A DNA stretch of 44,023 nucleotides from Rhodospirillaceae bacterium (GCA_002690995.1 NZGS01000095.1:1-44023); one strand, 5' to 3'. Shown: positions 17,764 through 27,454, counted from the stretch's first letter. Made by a program: numbers and translations. The notes: generated from the sequence alone by a model not told the origin.

Positions 17764-18576
17764 ATGATTAACACTTCAACCCTTAAACATTCCGTCCAAG
17801 CTTATAATTTATCGGCTAGTTCAGAGAATAAAATACATGATGACTCTGTTGCAAAAAAATTTGGTTTCAAAGGCGGACTCGTCCCTGGCGTAGAGATATA
17901 TGCGTACATGATTTACCCTATGGTTCAACACTTTGGAGAAGAATGGCTAAATAACGGTTATGCTGAATGTCGCTTACTTAAACCTGTCTACGATGGAGCG
18001 AAGACGGATATCATAGGTGATCCTTTAGACAATAGTTTATCACTAGTTGTTGAAAGTTTGGGTGAACGATGCGCTACTGGGATCGCTAAATTGGCCGCCA
18101 GCTCGTCAGAACGAAAGAGGATTGATTTTCAAGAGGTCGAACTTCCAGAATTTGAAAAACGCCCTCAAGCCTCCAAAACATCCCTTCCAATTGGAAAGAC
18201 GCTTGGAACTTTTAAGCAGATAATGTCTAGGGAGGACCAGACTCAGTATCTACAGGATGTTAGAGAACCAAGTAAAATTTTTAAAAAAGAAGGCATTATC
18301 CATCCAGGTTGGATCTTACGTTTGGCGAACAGAGCATTGTCGATGAATGTGTTGTTGGGACCATGGATACATGTCGGAAGCGAAATTCAAAATATAACAG
18401 CCGCACATGTTGGCCAGACCATAGCGGCACACGCATTAGTAACAAATTTGTATGAAAGAAAGGGTCACAGCTTTGTTGAGATAGACGTATCGGTCATTGG
18501 TGAAGAGAATTCGCTTTTAACGCAGATTAAACATACCGCCATCTATAAACCAAGACAGGTTAAAGAAGCAGCATAA
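17764..18576 (+). CDS. MaoC-like double-hotdog protein
   Basis: A soluble protein of 270 residues that looks like two hotdog folds in tandem, as in MaoC-type hydratases and dehydratases acting on acyl-CoA. The N-terminal half has NKIHDDSVAKKFGFKGGLVPGVEIYAYM, close to the hydratase-2 pattern (N-P-x-H-x-D ... G-F ... G), with Glu where the motif's first Asp usually lies. The C-terminal half (WIHVGSEIQNITAAHVGQTIAAHALV) is the second hotdog. A Shine-Dalgarno AGGAG lies nine bases before the ATG. It leads a three-gene operon with a crotonase (20 bases later) and a methyltransferase. Family assignment is by pattern and moderately sure; the substrate is unknown. Confidence 0.7.
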   Translation: MINTSTLKHSVQAYNLSASSENKIHDDSVAKKFGFKGGLVPGVEIYAYMIYPMVQHFGEEWLNNGYAECRLLKPVYDGAKTDIIGDPLDNSLSLVVESLGERCATGIAKLAASSSERKRIDFQEVELPEFEKRPQASKTSLPIGKTLGTFKQIMSREDQTQYLQDVREPSKIFKKEGIIHPGWILRLANRALSMNVLLGPWIHVGSEIQNITAAHVGQTIAAHALVTNLYERKGHSFVEIDVSVIGEENSLLTQIKHTAIYKPRQVKEAA

Positions 18577-18596
18577 GTTTTTAAGAGGAGCTAAAT

Positions 18597-19370
18597 ATGC
18601 CAGAATTTTTTAAAGCAGATAGGGACGGTCATATCCTTACAATTACATTAAACCGACCTGAACGCATGAATGCCCTTCATTCGCCAGCGCATTTTGAGTT
18701 ACACGAAATTTTTGACGAATTTGAAAACGACCCAGAAATTTGGGTTGGCATATTAACAGGCGAAGGTGATCGTGCCTTCAGTGCGGGAAACGACTTACGT
18801 TGGCAAGCAGAAGGAGGTTCTCGAGAAAAGCCCAAAAGTGGATTTGGTGGAATAACCGAGCGTTTTGAGAGAACTAAGCCTCTTATAGCAGCTGTAAACG
18901 GCGTAGCTATGGGTGGAGGTTTTGAACTTGCTCTCGCATGCGATGTGATTATTGCCGCTGAAAATGCACTATTTGCCTTGCCGGAGCCTAAGGTCGGACT
19001 AGCTGCCTTGGCAGGGGGTCTTCATCGCCTCCCAAGAATGATACCCTTAAAACGTGCAATGGGAATGATATTAACAGGAAGACACGTTCCGGCAGCAGAG
19101 GGTTATCAACTCGGCTTCGTCACAGAATTAGTGCCTGAGGGACAAGCGGTTACAGCCGCCAAGGATTTCGCAAAACGAATTTTAGAATGTTCCCCTGTTT
19201 CAATTCGGACAAGCCTGGATGTAATAAGGCGTGGCTTAGAACATAGTGATGTTAAAGAGGCAATGCTTAAAGAATATGATAGCGTCAAAACACTATACGC
19301 CAGTGAGGATATGATTGAAGGTCCATTAGCGTTTTCCGAAAAAAGAAAACCAAACTGGAAGGGTCGTTAA
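18597..19370 (+). CDS. Enoyl-CoA hydratase/isomerase (crotonase) family protein
   Basis: Crotonases hydrate, isomerise or cleave acyl-CoA thioesters in the cytoplasm. The 257 residues show the oxyanion-hole loops (AFSAGNDLR near 60-68 and NGVAMGGGFE near 101-110). Both hydratase glutamates are present, Glu110 (GGGFELA) and Glu130 (LPEPKVGL), so true hydratase activity is possible. A strong GAGGAG lies five bases before the ATG. The gene sits 20 bases after the hotdog gene and one base before the methyltransferase gene. It could be a crotonobetainyl-CoA-type, acryloyl-CoA or methylthioacryloyl-CoA hydratase. Sequence alone does not decide. Confidence 0.9.
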   Translation: MPEFFKADRDGHILTITLNRPERMNALHSPAHFELHEIFDEFENDPEIWVGILTGEGDRAFSAGNDLRWQAEGGSREKPKSGFGGITERFERTKPLIAAVNGVAMGGGFELALACDVIIAAENALFALPEPKVGLAALAGGLHRLPRMIPLKRAMGMILTGRHVPAAEGYQLGFVTELVPEGQAVTAAKDFAKRILECSPVSIRTSLDVIRRGLEHSDVKEAMLKEYDSVKTLYASEDMIEGPLAFSEKRKPNWKGR

Positions 19371-19371
19371 T

Positions 19372-20379
19372 TTGGATCCAAGTCGGCCGAACACCGTTCG
19401 GCTTCAAAGACTTGCACGAGCTTACCGAGAGACTGGTGCTCTATTGGCAGCTGTCGAGCTCGATCTATTCTCTAAGATTAGCGAAGGCGCAAACACAGAG
19501 CACTTACTCATAGATGCTTTAGGTATAAGCAAACTAAACGCCGAACGAATCATTATTGCTTGCCTCGGCTTAGGATTAATTGTCCGAAAACAACAATTTA
19601 TTGAGAACGCTCCAGACGTAGAAAGATTTTTAGTTAGAAAAAAATCTACCTATGCAGGAGAGTGGATGTTTTTCACGCACCCAGATTGGGATAAATGGGG
19701 ACAATTAGCGGAATTCCTCAGAGAAAAATCTTCCCCTGAACTAAATAATAAAACAGTAAAGAATATTTCACTCTCTGAGGCGCGCCGGTATCACGAGGCT
19801 ACTTTCAGTATCGGACGAGGGGCTGGTCGACAGTTCCTCCGACAGGTGGACCTCACTGGCAGGACAAAACTTCTCGATATTGGCGGTGGTTCGGGGGCTT
19901 ATTGCATAGAAGCCTGCAAAAAATATCCAAAACTGACAGCTACCGTTTTAGACCTTCCCGAAGTAGTGCAAGTAGCTGCAGAATTCATCAGGTCATTCAG
20001 CCTTTCTGATCGCATATCAACATTGGCAGCAGACTTCAATTTTGACGCTTTCCCATCGGATATCGATGTCGCCCTTATGGCAAGTAATTTACCAATGTAT
20101 GGGCGAGAGGCGATCGGTCATGTTATATCCAAGTCATACGACGCTCTTGTTGCAGGAGGAGAAATGCATTTAATAGGTGAAGCATTAAACGGCAGCCGAG
20201 ATGGACCAGCTGACCCCGCCATGTGGGGGCTTGCACAAACACTTAATAATTCAACGGGGTTAGCGCATTCTGTCGATGATTGCATGCAATATTTCAGCAA
20301 TGCTGGGTTTATCAATATTCAAGCAAAAGAATTTATACCTGGTGTACTGAAACGAATTAGTGGCATTAAGAAGGCATGA
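19372..20379 (+). CDS. SAM-dependent methyltransferase of the O-methyltransferase family 2 fold (PF00891-like)
   Basis: A 335-residue protein with an N-terminal winged-helix dimerisation domain (about 1-100) and a C-terminal Rossmann SAM-binding domain. Motif I is LLDIGGGSGAY at 167-177 and the acidic ribose-binding residue is in VLDLPEV near 194. The usual HDW catalytic block of family O-methyltransferases is replaced by SNLPMYG (238-244), so the acceptor may not be a phenol-type hydroxyl. S-, N- or C-methylation is possible. The start is a TTG one base after the crotonase stop, with AAGGG eight bases upstream inside the crotonase gene. The family also includes DsyB (DMSP synthesis), bacteriochlorophyll and carotenoid enzymes. 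I cannot place this one. Confidence 0.82.
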   Translation: MDPSRPNTVRLQRLARAYRETGALLAAVELDLFSKISEGANTEHLLIDALGISKLNAERIIIACLGLGLIVRKQQFIENAPDVERFLVRKKSTYAGEWMFFTHPDWDKWGQLAEFLREKSSPELNNKTVKNISLSEARRYHEATFSIGRGAGRQFLRQVDLTGRTKLLDIGGGSGAYCIEACKKYPKLTATVLDLPEVVQVAAEFIRSFSLSDRISTLAADFNFDAFPSDIDVALMASNLPMYGREAIGHVISKSYDALVAGGEMHLIGEALNGSRDGPADPAMWGLAQTLNNSTGLAHSVDDCMQYFSNAGFINIQAKEFIPGVLKRISGIKKA

Positions 20380-20381
20380 AT

Positions 20382-20813
20382 TTAGCCGATGAGGTTTGCT
20401 CTCATCCACCGCTTTCGCCTTCTTTGCAGACGATCAGTTGATGTTTCCTCTTCATAGTGGGCAGCAGCCGGAGCCTTAACGTTTTTATCAGAAACATCCA
20501 ATGCATTGACTACACACGTGGCGAGCAGTTTTCCATTTTCAGGATCTTCCATAACGGCCGCAACGTATATTCCACATTCCTTGCAAACCAAAAAGTCCGT
20601 TATTCCCAAACCGAAACGATACTTAGATAGTTTACTTTTATCTTTGATATCAACTTCAAGCTCGCCATTTGGATCGGCAGTTGCTCTAACGTTATGTTTC
20701 CTACAAAAGCTGCATTGGCATGCCCTTATGGGTAATTCGTCAAAAGAGCTAGAAATGTTGAAGCACAAAGTAATATTCCCACAATGACACCCCCCATTAA
20801 TTACCTCAGCCAC
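20382..20813 (-). CDS. GFA / CENP-V domain zinc protein
   Basis: A small zinc protein of 143 residues with the GFA (Mss4-like) Cys pattern: CHC near the N-terminus, CQCSFC in the middle and CKEC in the second half. Family members include a glutathione-linked formaldehyde-activating enzyme, but many have unknown roles. I start at a GTG at 20813, which has GAGG about nine bases upstream and places GGCHCGN near residue 6, as in the family. An ATG at 20915 would add 34 basic residues that overlap the end of the exporter gene. It ends two bases from the convergent methyltransferase gene. The start overlaps nothing; the exporter stop is 23 bases upstream. Confidence 0.82.
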   Translation of the reverse strand: MAEVINGGCHCGNITLCFNISSSFDELPIRACQCSFCRKHNVRATADPNGELEVDIKDKSKLSKYRFGLGITDFLVCKECGIYVAAVMEDPENGKLLATCVVNALDVSDKNVKAPAAAHYEEETSTDRLQRRRKRWMRANLIG

Positions 20814-20836
20814 AATTACTATCCTCTTCAAAAAGT

Positions 20837-21724
20837 CTACGTTTTTACATTTACATTTTTTTCTCGGTAGAGAACATAAAAACCTGCTGAAACTATGATG
20901 ATTGCTCCGAGCCACATATCCAGGCTTGGTATGTCGCTAAAAACTAAATACCCCAGAGCCGCCACCCATATCAGCTTGGTGTAATTATAAGGTGCCAAGA
21001 ATGAGGCCTCAGCGTTATCGAAAGCGGTAACCATACATAGATGAGCCATAGCTCCCATAGTTCCGGTTGCTAAGAACACAAGGATATGCGTGACAGATGG
21101 TGTGGTCCAGACGAAAGGCACAATTAGGCTGGACCAAGCTAAACCCCCAAGACCGGTATAAAATAGAGTTGTATGTGTCCTTTCAGTTGCAGCCAATAAC
21201 CTCGTCATAATTTGAAAAAGCGCGAAAAATAGGGCTCCCAACAATGGCATAGCTGAAGCCAATTGCCAGAGATCGCCGCCTGGACGAATGATTACAACAA
21301 CGCCCACTAAGCCAACAACAACCGCGGCCCATCTGTGCAGATCTACTTGCTCTTTTAGAATAGGAACAGAAAGGGCTGTTATGAACAATGGCGCTACAAA
21401 ACCAATTGCTGTGGCTTCAGCTATTGGCAAATAGGTGAGCCCGATAAAGAGACTTGATATCGAACAAACCAGGAAAGCAGGACGCAGAATTTGCAACAAC
21501 GGCTTCTCAGTTGTTCGGAGATTAGAGAATTTTTCGCCCTTGAAAAGAAAGTAGATCCATAATGTTAGATTTATTCCAACGAAGTAACCCCATACAAGTT
21601 GGATCGAATGAAGGTCCCTAGTGAAAATTTTACAAACCGTGTCGACAACGGCAATAAGAAAAATTGCTACCATAAAAAATAGCACACCCTTAAGAGGACG
21701 CTGTTTTTTAGAAGAATACGACAA
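20837..21724 (-). CDS. EamA/DMT family transporter
   Basis: An inner-membrane protein of 295 residues with about ten helices in two EamA repeats. The first covers about 10-145, with IGLTYLPIAEATAIGFVAPLFITALS and VGVVVIIRPGG. The second covers about 155-290, ending in FSDIPSLDMWLGAIIIVSAGFYVLY. The positively charged N- and C-termini point to the cytoplasm. The family exports amino acids, metabolites or drugs, or imports nucleosides; the substrate is not evident. It lies between the suf operon end (88 bases upstream) and the GFA gene, all on the minus strand. No terminator is obvious after sufA. Confidence 0.9.
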   Translation of the reverse strand: MSYSSKKQRPLKGVLFFMVAIFLIAVVDTVCKIFTRDLHSIQLVWGYFVGINLTLWIYFLFKGEKFSNLRTTEKPLLQILRPAFLVCSISSLFIGLTYLPIAEATAIGFVAPLFITALSVPILKEQVDLHRWAAVVVGLVGVVVIIRPGGDLWQLASAMPLLGALFFALFQIMTRLLAATERTHTTLFYTGLGGLAWSSLIVPFVWTTPSVTHILVFLATGTMGAMAHLCMVTAFDNAEASFLAPYNYTKLIWVAALGYLVFSDIPSLDMWLGAIIIVSAGFYVLYREKNVNVKT

Positions 21725-21812
21725 CTTCTATTACTTTTTCATTGCTGTTAAGCAGTTTTAAGTGTCCTAAAAAAGGTTTAACGGAGACGCAACGTTACCA
21801 AGTTGGGGGCTG

Positions 21813-22169
21813 TCACTTAACTGAAAAGCTTTCCCCGCATCCGCAACGGCTCACTTCATTGGGATTATTAAAGATAAATCCAGAAGACATTTTGCTTTCT
21901 TGATAGTCCATTTCAGATCCCAAGATAAACATGACAGCTGTTGGATCTATAAAGAGTGTAACTCCGCTCTCCTCTACTTTATCTTCAAATTTCTTCTGCT
22001 CGGTCGCATACTCGACAAAGTAACTTAGCCCTGAACAGCCAGTAGATTTTACACCGACCCGTAGGCCGAGTATTTTTTTATCTTCACTTTTTTCAATCAG
22101 ATATTTTGCTCTCTCTACAGCTGCTGCTGTAAGGGTTATAGGTGCTTTTCCTGGTTCAAAATGTAACAT
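21813..22169 (-). CDS. sufA: Fe-S cluster assembly A-type carrier (SufA/IscA/ErpA family)
   Basis: A cytoplasmic carrier that takes Fe-S clusters from the SufBCD scaffold to apoproteins. The 118 residues include the start of the HesB domain (ITLTAAAVERAKYLI) and the three conserved cysteines: one in GVKSTGCSGLSY and two in CGCGESFSV at the C-terminus. The length is normal. It is the last gene of the suf operon, 65 bases after sufT. ErpA is an alternative name; the operon favours SufA. Confidence 0.92.
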   Translation of the reverse strand: MLHFEPGKAPITLTAAAVERAKYLIEKSEDKKILGLRVGVKSTGCSGLSYFVEYATEQKKFEDKVEESGVTLFIDPTAVMFILGSEMDYQESKMSSGFIFNNPNEVSRCGCGESFSVK

Positions 22170-22234
22170 TTGTATACCTCATAATACTTTATTCAATAAT
22201 ATACAAAGTTTCTAAATATTAGAACAAAAATTAA

Positions 22235-22648
22235 TCAATAAATATTAAGGATTAATTTCGCGTCCTCCGTCATTCTATCCTGTGTCCAAGGGGGTTCCCA
22301 TGTTAAGACCACTTCGACTTCCCCCACACCATCTACCCCGGAAACGGCAGCTGCGACGTCATATGGCATTTCACCTGCAACCGGACACGCTGGGGCCGTT
22401 AAAGTCATCAAAATACGAACGTCTCCATCTTCTAGACGCTCCGTATCATATATCAAGCCCAGATCATAGATGTTAACCGGTATTTCTGGATCATGAACGG
22501 TTCGGAGTGCCTCAACTATTGCTTCATCAGGGGCTTTTTGTTGACCTTCCAATAATTTCGCCCCAGCTCTTGCTGATGTTCCTTCAGGTACTGCGGGTTC
22601 CGTCATAAATGATCCGTATGGATTGGTTTCTGTTGCAAACTCGCTCAT
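22235..22648 (-). CDS. sufT: SUF-associated MIP18/DUF59 protein (SufT)
   Basis: An auxiliary Fe-S cluster maturation protein. The 137 residues have a polar 40-residue N-terminus and then the MIP18/PaaD-like domain: VHDPEIPVNIYDLGLIYD, the Cys-containing LTAPACPVAGEMP, and VEVVLTWEPPWTQDRM near the end. The single Cys in the TAPACP loop is the conserved family residue. The start overlaps the sufS stop by four bases (ATGA), so translation is probably coupled. SufT is linked to maturation of some enzymes such as lipoate synthase in other bacteria. Confidence 0.92.
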   Translation of the reverse strand: MSEFATETNPYGSFMTEPAVPEGTSARAGAKLLEGQQKAPDEAIVEALRTVHDPEIPVNIYDLGLIYDTERLEDGDVRILMTLTAPACPVAGEMPYDVAAAVSGVDGVGEVEVVLTWEPPWTQDRMTEDAKLILNIY

Positions 22649-23880
22649 TTGAAAATCTCCTGCACCTTTTCTAAACTCTCAGCCAGAAGGTCAATATCCT
22701 CACGAGTATTATATAGACCAAGGCTAGCTCGTGCGGTAGACGGAAGATCAAACCTCTCCATAAGTGGTTGTGCACAATGATGCCCTGCTCTAACCGCTAC
22801 CCCATTCTGATCGATAATAGTAGCAATATCGTGGGGGTGAGCGCAATCCATCGTGAATGATATGACACTAACTTTTCCGGGAGCTGTCCCTATCAATTTT
22901 AAGCCTTCAATAGATGCCAACTTCTGCATAGCGTAATTAAGCACGTCCAACTCGTGATCGCCAATAGCTTCTATACCGTAGCTGTTGATATAATCTATCG
23001 CCTCACCCAATCCGATGGCTTGTGCGATTGGCGGGGTCCCGGCTTCGAACTTATCTGGAAGGTCTGCCCAAGTTGTTTTTTCAAAAGAGACCGTATTTAT
23101 CATCCCTCCACCTCCTTGATAGGGGGACATCAACTCTAGAATTTTTTCTTTTCCATAAAGAACGCCAATTCCCGATGGACCATATAATTTGTGTCCACCA
23201 AAGGCGTAAAAATCAACATCTAGGTCCTGAACATCAATAGGCATATGAACGATACCCTGAGCCCCATCGATGACGGTTATAGCGCCGTGCGCATGCGCCA
23301 AACTGTTGATTTCTTTGACCGGTAGCACGGTTCCTAAAACGTTAGAGACGTGGCAGAAAGCTACGATTTTTGTTCTGTCCGTTACAACTCGTTTGAAATC
23401 TTCGATAGTTATCCCGCCGTCGTCATCTACTGGCACGACTTTAAGTTCACACCCAACTTGATCTCTGAGAAGTTGCCATGGAATGATGTTAGAATGATGC
23501 TCGGCATGAGTGATTACTATTTCATCACCAGGCTTAACATTATCCCGCCCATAGCTATTTGCCACCAGGTTAATTGCCTCGGTTGTGCCCTTGGTGAAAA
23601 TGACTTCGTGATCCTTTTCTGCATTTATAAATGATGCAACTTTGGATCGAGCATTTTCATATCTACTTGAAGCTTGTTCCGATAAGTAATGCAGGCCTCT
23701 ATGAACATTAGCGTATTCCTGCTCGTAGACTTCGCTGACAGCGTTAATAACTTGTGCGGGCTTTTGGGCGGATCCTGCTGAGTCTAAGTATACTAATCGC
23801 TTACCACGAACAGACTGGCCCAGTATTGGAAAGTCTTCCTGTACCTGATTTGGATCAAACGTTTTCTTGCTATCTTTCAT
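22645..23880 (-). CDS. sufS: Cysteine desulfurase SufS
   Basis: A PLP enzyme that removes sulfur from L-cysteine for Fe-S assembly. The 411 residues are normal for SufS. The PLP lysine is Lys231 in FGGHKLYGPSG, the PLP-contacting HAEHHSN block is near 125-131 and VIDGAQG is near 203-209. The active cysteine is Cys369 in RAGHHCAQP, in the short loop that marks group II enzymes. Such enzymes usually need SufE or SufU as sulfur acceptor, and neither is in this window. The start overlaps the sufD stop by 11 bases. Confidence 0.96.
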   Translation of the reverse strand: MKDSKKTFDPNQVQEDFPILGQSVRGKRLVYLDSAGSAQKPAQVINAVSEVYEQEYANVHRGLHYLSEQASSRYENARSKVASFINAEKDHEVIFTKGTTEAINLVANSYGRDNVKPGDEIVITHAEHHSNIIPWQLLRDQVGCELKVVPVDDDGGITIEDFKRVVTDRTKIVAFCHVSNVLGTVLPVKEINSLAHAHGAITVIDGAQGIVHMPIDVQDLDVDFYAFGGHKLYGPSGIGVLYGKEKILELMSPYQGGGGMINTVSFEKTTWADLPDKFEAGTPPIAQAIGLGEAIDYINSYGIEAIGDHELDVLNYAMQKLASIEGLKLIGTAPGKVSVISFTMDCAHPHDIATIIDQNGVAVRAGHHCAQPLMERFDLPSTARASLGLYNTREDIDLLAESLEKVQEIFK

Positions 23881-25207
23881 TGCTTCTCTCGAATAATTTC
23901 TTTTTCAATAAATCACTCGCAAGTTTACTAAGTGCTTCTCTAATGCTTTGTGATTTGATTTCATCTATGACCTCCCCTATATACGCCTCAACCAACAAAC
24001 GCCTGGCGGACTCTGCATTTATCCCACGAGCTTTCAGATAAAAAAGGTGCTCCTCCTCCAATTCACCAACTGTTGCCCCGTGACTACACCTTACATCGTC
24101 AGCGTATATTTCTAATTCAGGTTTGCTATCTATTTCCGCGTTATCAGATAGAAGCAGGGCTCTATTCATCTGATAACCATCTGTTTTTTGTGCTTCAGGA
24201 TGGACGAATATTTTCCCTTGAAAAACTCCCTTAGCATAATCGGCCAATACACCCTTATAAACTTCTCTGCTCTTGCTGCCTTCAGCCGCATGTTCAATGA
24301 ACGTCGTGTTGTCTATGTGCTGATTTGAAGTGCCCAAGTAGGCACCATTAACGCAGCAGTCAACCCCTGAAGCCGCTATAAAACTACGGACTTCATTTCT
24401 CGAGAGTATTCCACCAACACTCATTACGAAGTTGTCATAGACTGCATTAGCTTCAATACTCGTTTGGGTCAAAGCTAGGTGGGTTGACGTATTTGTATCG
24501 TTTTGAAGTTTGTAGTGCCCGAGCCTAGCTCCAGCTTTTATATCGATATTGCTTACACAACTTGAGAAATATGTACTTCCATATTCACCTGCATGACTTT
24601 CTACGATATCAAGGTGACAATTTTCACCAGCAGACACAAATATTTTTGAGGAGAAACCGACGTGATCACCACATCCAATCGAGACGATATGAAGTGGAAG
24701 GTCGAATTGCCAGCCAGGCATTATCTCGATAAAAAGGACATCTGACAAAATCGCGTCATTCAAGGCTTTAACAGGCAAACCCTCTTTCGGAAGAGCAGTG
24801 GGATTTTTGCGACTAAATAGAGCTCTCTGCTCATCGCGCATGTCGTGGAAGTTATTTACTAAAACGCCTTCGCTAATCGTAGAGAGGTCTGAAAGTTCCC
24901 GGTTAAATTTTCCATTTACCAGAGCTATTTTAGGAGCATCAACAGGCAGAATATCTTGATATGGTAGTTTAGCTAGCTCCATATCTTGAGGGAGAGAGAA
25001 TTGAGTTTTTGCTAATTTATTTAGATTGGTGTATCGCCAACTTTCGAATTTAGGAGACGGCCAACCTAACTTGTAAAACTCGATCCTACCCTTTTCTTTT
25101 ATTTCAGAAAGCCAGTCGCCACGGTTTCCGTGCTGATGATCGCCTTGTGCGGAGTCTATGAATTGATTAAACGGTACAATTGATTCAACACTTGAGTTCA
25201 TAATCAA
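23870..25207 (-). CDS. sufD: Fe-S cluster assembly scaffold subunit SufD
   Basis: Forms the SufBC2D scaffold on which clusters are built. The 445-residue protein has the N-terminal helical part with FESWRYTNLNKL, a long beta-helix middle, and the C-terminal conserved DDVRCSHGATVGELEEEHLFYLKARG, whose His is important for iron acquisition in SufD. The gene overlaps sufC by four bases and sufS by 11 bases. The length is close to E. coli SufD (about 420). Confidence 0.95.
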   Translation of the reverse strand: MIMNSSVESIVPFNQFIDSAQGDHQHGNRGDWLSEIKEKGRIEFYKLGWPSPKFESWRYTNLNKLAKTQFSLPQDMELAKLPYQDILPVDAPKIALVNGKFNRELSDLSTISEGVLVNNFHDMRDEQRALFSRKNPTALPKEGLPVKALNDAILSDVLFIEIMPGWQFDLPLHIVSIGCGDHVGFSSKIFVSAGENCHLDIVESHAGEYGSTYFSSCVSNIDIKAGARLGHYKLQNDTNTSTHLALTQTSIEANAVYDNFVMSVGGILSRNEVRSFIAASGVDCCVNGAYLGTSNQHIDNTTFIEHAAEGSKSREVYKGVLADYAKGVFQGKIFVHPEAQKTDGYQMNRALLLSDNAEIDSKPELEIYADDVRCSHGATVGELEEEHLFYLKARGINAESARRLLVEAYIGEVIDEIKSQSIREALSKLASDLLKKKLFERSNER

Positions 25208-25956
25208 ACCTTACCATCAAATTCCGCATAACCGTTTGCTTCTAGTTCCAGCGCAAGTTCTTTACCGCCCGACCTTTGGATCTGACCGTGCGCCAAAACA
25301 TGAACGTGGTCTGGTTCAATGTAATCCAGCAGCCTTTGATAATGGGTTATAATGAGCATACTCCGCTCGCTGGTTCGCAACGCATTAACACCATCTGCGA
25401 CAAGCTTAAGGGCGTCGATATCCAAACCTGAATCAGTTTCATCTAATATTGCTAGTTTCGGCTCTAAGACTGCCATTTGGAGTATCTCATTTCGCTTTTT
25501 TTCACCACCCGAAAAACCTACGTTCACGGGTCGTTTGAGCATATCGTCGCTCATGTTCAGGTCTTTTGCCTTTGACCTGACCAACTTAAGAAATTCCATA
25601 GCATCTGCTTCGTCTTTCCCCTCATATCGCAACCGCGAATTATATGCCTCGCGTAAGAATGTCATACCGGTGACACCGGGTACCTCTACTGGGTATTGAA
25701 AGGCGAGAAATACGCCTTCATTAGCTCTTTCATCCGCTTCAAGTTCCAACAGGTCTTTATCCTTAAATTCAACTGAACCACCAGTCACGGAGTATCCATC
25801 TCGACCCGCTAAAACATAAGAAAGCGTGCTTTTGCCGGAACCGTTTGGCCCCATGACAGCGTGAACCTCCCCAGGTTCAATTTTCAAATTAATGCCACGC
25901 AAAATTTCAGTTTCACCCACATTTGCGTGCAAGTTCTCTATCGACAAGATAGACAT
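25204..25956 (-). CDS. sufC: Fe-S cluster assembly ATPase SufC
   Basis: An ABC-type ATPase that works in the cytoplasm as part of SufBC2D, not in transport. The 250 residues carry Walker A (GPNGSGKST at 36-44), the Q-loop (LAFQYPVEVPGV), the signature FSGGEKKR at 148-155 and Walker B with the SufC-typical LAILDETDSGLDID at 168-181. The H-loop is in IITHYQRLLDYI. It lies 40 bases after sufB and overlaps sufD by four bases. Confidence 0.96.
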   Translation of the reverse strand: MSILSIENLHANVGETEILRGINLKIEPGEVHAVMGPNGSGKSTLSYVLAGRDGYSVTGGSVEFKDKDLLELEADERANEGVFLAFQYPVEVPGVTGMTFLREAYNSRLRYEGKDEADAMEFLKLVRSKAKDLNMSDDMLKRPVNVGFSGGEKKRNEILQMAVLEPKLAILDETDSGLDIDALKLVADGVNALRTSERSMLIITHYQRLLDYIEPDHVHVLAHGQIQRSGGKELALELEANGYAEFDGKV

Positions 25957-25996
25957 CTCATTTTTCCCAGAATTTATTTCAGTTTTCTATTTTTAC

Positions 25997-27454
25997 TCAG
26001 CCGACGCTTCCCTCAAGGCTTATACCGATCAATTTTTGCGCCTCAACTGCGAACTCCATAGGAAGCTCTTTCATTACTTCTTTGCAAAACCCATTAACAA
26101 TTAAGGATACTGCTGCCTCAGAAGATAGGCCTCGTTGCATACAATAAAACATCTGGTCTTCACTAATTTTAGATGTAGTTGCCTCATGCTCAACTCTAGC
26201 TGACGGATTACGCGATTCTATATAGGGAACAGTGTGTGCGCCGCATTTGTTGCCTATTAACAGACTATCGCACTGGGTAAAATTCCTAGCACCCTCGGCC
26301 TTCGGCATGATTTTAACTAATCCTCTGTAGGTATTATCTGCTCGACCTGCGCTTATACCTTTTGAAATTACTATTGATCGGGTATTTTTTCCAAGATGGA
26401 TCATTTTCGTGCCCGTATCCGCTTGTTGGGCGTTATTCGTAATTGCCACCGAATAGAATTCACCGATCGAGTTATCACCTTGCAGTATGCAACTAGGGTA
26501 CTTCCATGTCACAGCTGAACCTGTTTCTACCTGTGTCCAGGAAATCTTCGAGTTCTCTCCCCTGCAGGCGCCTCGTTTGGTCACAAAATTATAAATTCCA
26601 CCTTTGCCGTTTTCATCTCCCGGGTACCAATTTTGAACGGTTGAATATTTTATTTCTGCATTGTCCAATGCGACGAGTTCAACAACCGCTGCGTGCAGCT
26701 GGTTTTCATCCCGCTGTGGTGCAGTGCACCCTTCTAAATAGCTGACGTAAGCGCCTTCATCAGCGATGATAAGCGTTCTCTCGAACTGTCCAGTATTTTC
26801 AGCGTTTATGCGAAAATAAGTGGAGAGCTCCATTGGACATCTGAGTCCCTTTGGAATGTAAACGAAAGATCCATCTGTGAAAACGGCGCTGTTCAACGTT
26901 GCAAAGTAATTGTCGGCATAAGGCACAACCGATCCAATATATTTCTCAACAAGCTCTGGATATTCACGAACTGCTTCAGATATCGAACAAAAAATTACAC
27001 CCATTTCAGTCAGTTTGGCCTTATATGTCGTAGCTACCGAAACCGAATCAAAAACAGCATCAACAGCCACAACACCCGACAAGAGCTCCTGTTCTTTTAG
27101 CGGTATACCAAGTTTTTCATACGTTTTTAGTAATTCTGGATCCACCTCATCCAAACTCTTCGGCCGATCGATATTCTTTGGCGCAGCATAATAATGCAGG
27201 TCCTGATAATCTATTTTATCGTAACCAACCTTTGCCCAATCTGGCTCTTCCATAGTTAACCAGTGTCGATAAGCCTTTAGGCGCCATTCAAGCAACCAAT
27301 CCGGTTCTTCTTTTTTGGCGGAAATGAAACGAATGATATCTTCGTTCAGCCCCTTTGGAGCCGTCTCCATCTCTATGTCGGTGACAAAGCCATATTTGTA
27401 CTTGTCAACTTCTAGTTCTTTTACCTGTTCGGCGGTATTTGCATCAATGGACAT
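25997..27454 (-). CDS. sufB: Fe-S cluster assembly scaffold subunit SufB
   Basis: The main scaffold protein of the SufBC2D complex. The 485 residues show the N-terminal [11 protein letters not shown], the [34 protein letters not shown] block, the [28 protein letters not shown] block, and the C-terminal [21 protein letters not shown] with conserved His and Glu. Length and order are standard. It follows the regulator gene by 36 bases and precedes sufC by 40. Confidence 0.96.
   Translation of the reverse strand: MSIDANTAEQVKELEVDKYKYGFVTDIEMETAPKGLNEDIIRFISAKKEEPDWLLEWRLKAYRHWLTMEEPDWAKVGYDKIDYQDLHYYAAPKNIDRPKSLDEVDPELLKTYEKLGIPLKEQELLSGVVAVDAVFDSVSVATTYKAKLTEMGVIFCSISEAVREYPELVEKYIGSVVPYADNYFATLNSAVFTDGSFVYIPKGLRCPMELSTYFRINAENTGQFERTLIIADEGAYVSYLEGCTAPQRDENQLHAAVVELVALDNAEIKYSTVQNWYPGDENGKGGIYNFVTKRGACRGENSKISWTQVETGSAVTWKYPSCILQGDNSIGEFYSVAITNNAQQADTGTKMIHLGKNTRSIVISKGISAGRADNTYRGLVKIMPKAEGARNFTQCDSLLIGNKCGAHTVPYIESRNPSARVEHEATTSKISEDQMFYCMQRGLSSEAAVSLIVNGFCKEVMKELPMEFAVEAQKLIGISLEGSVG

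Noticed and set aside
20814-20915. Longer N-terminus for the GFA-domain protein
   Set aside because: It overlaps the exporter gene end and adds basic residues outside the domain. The GTG at 20813 has a Shine-Dalgarno.
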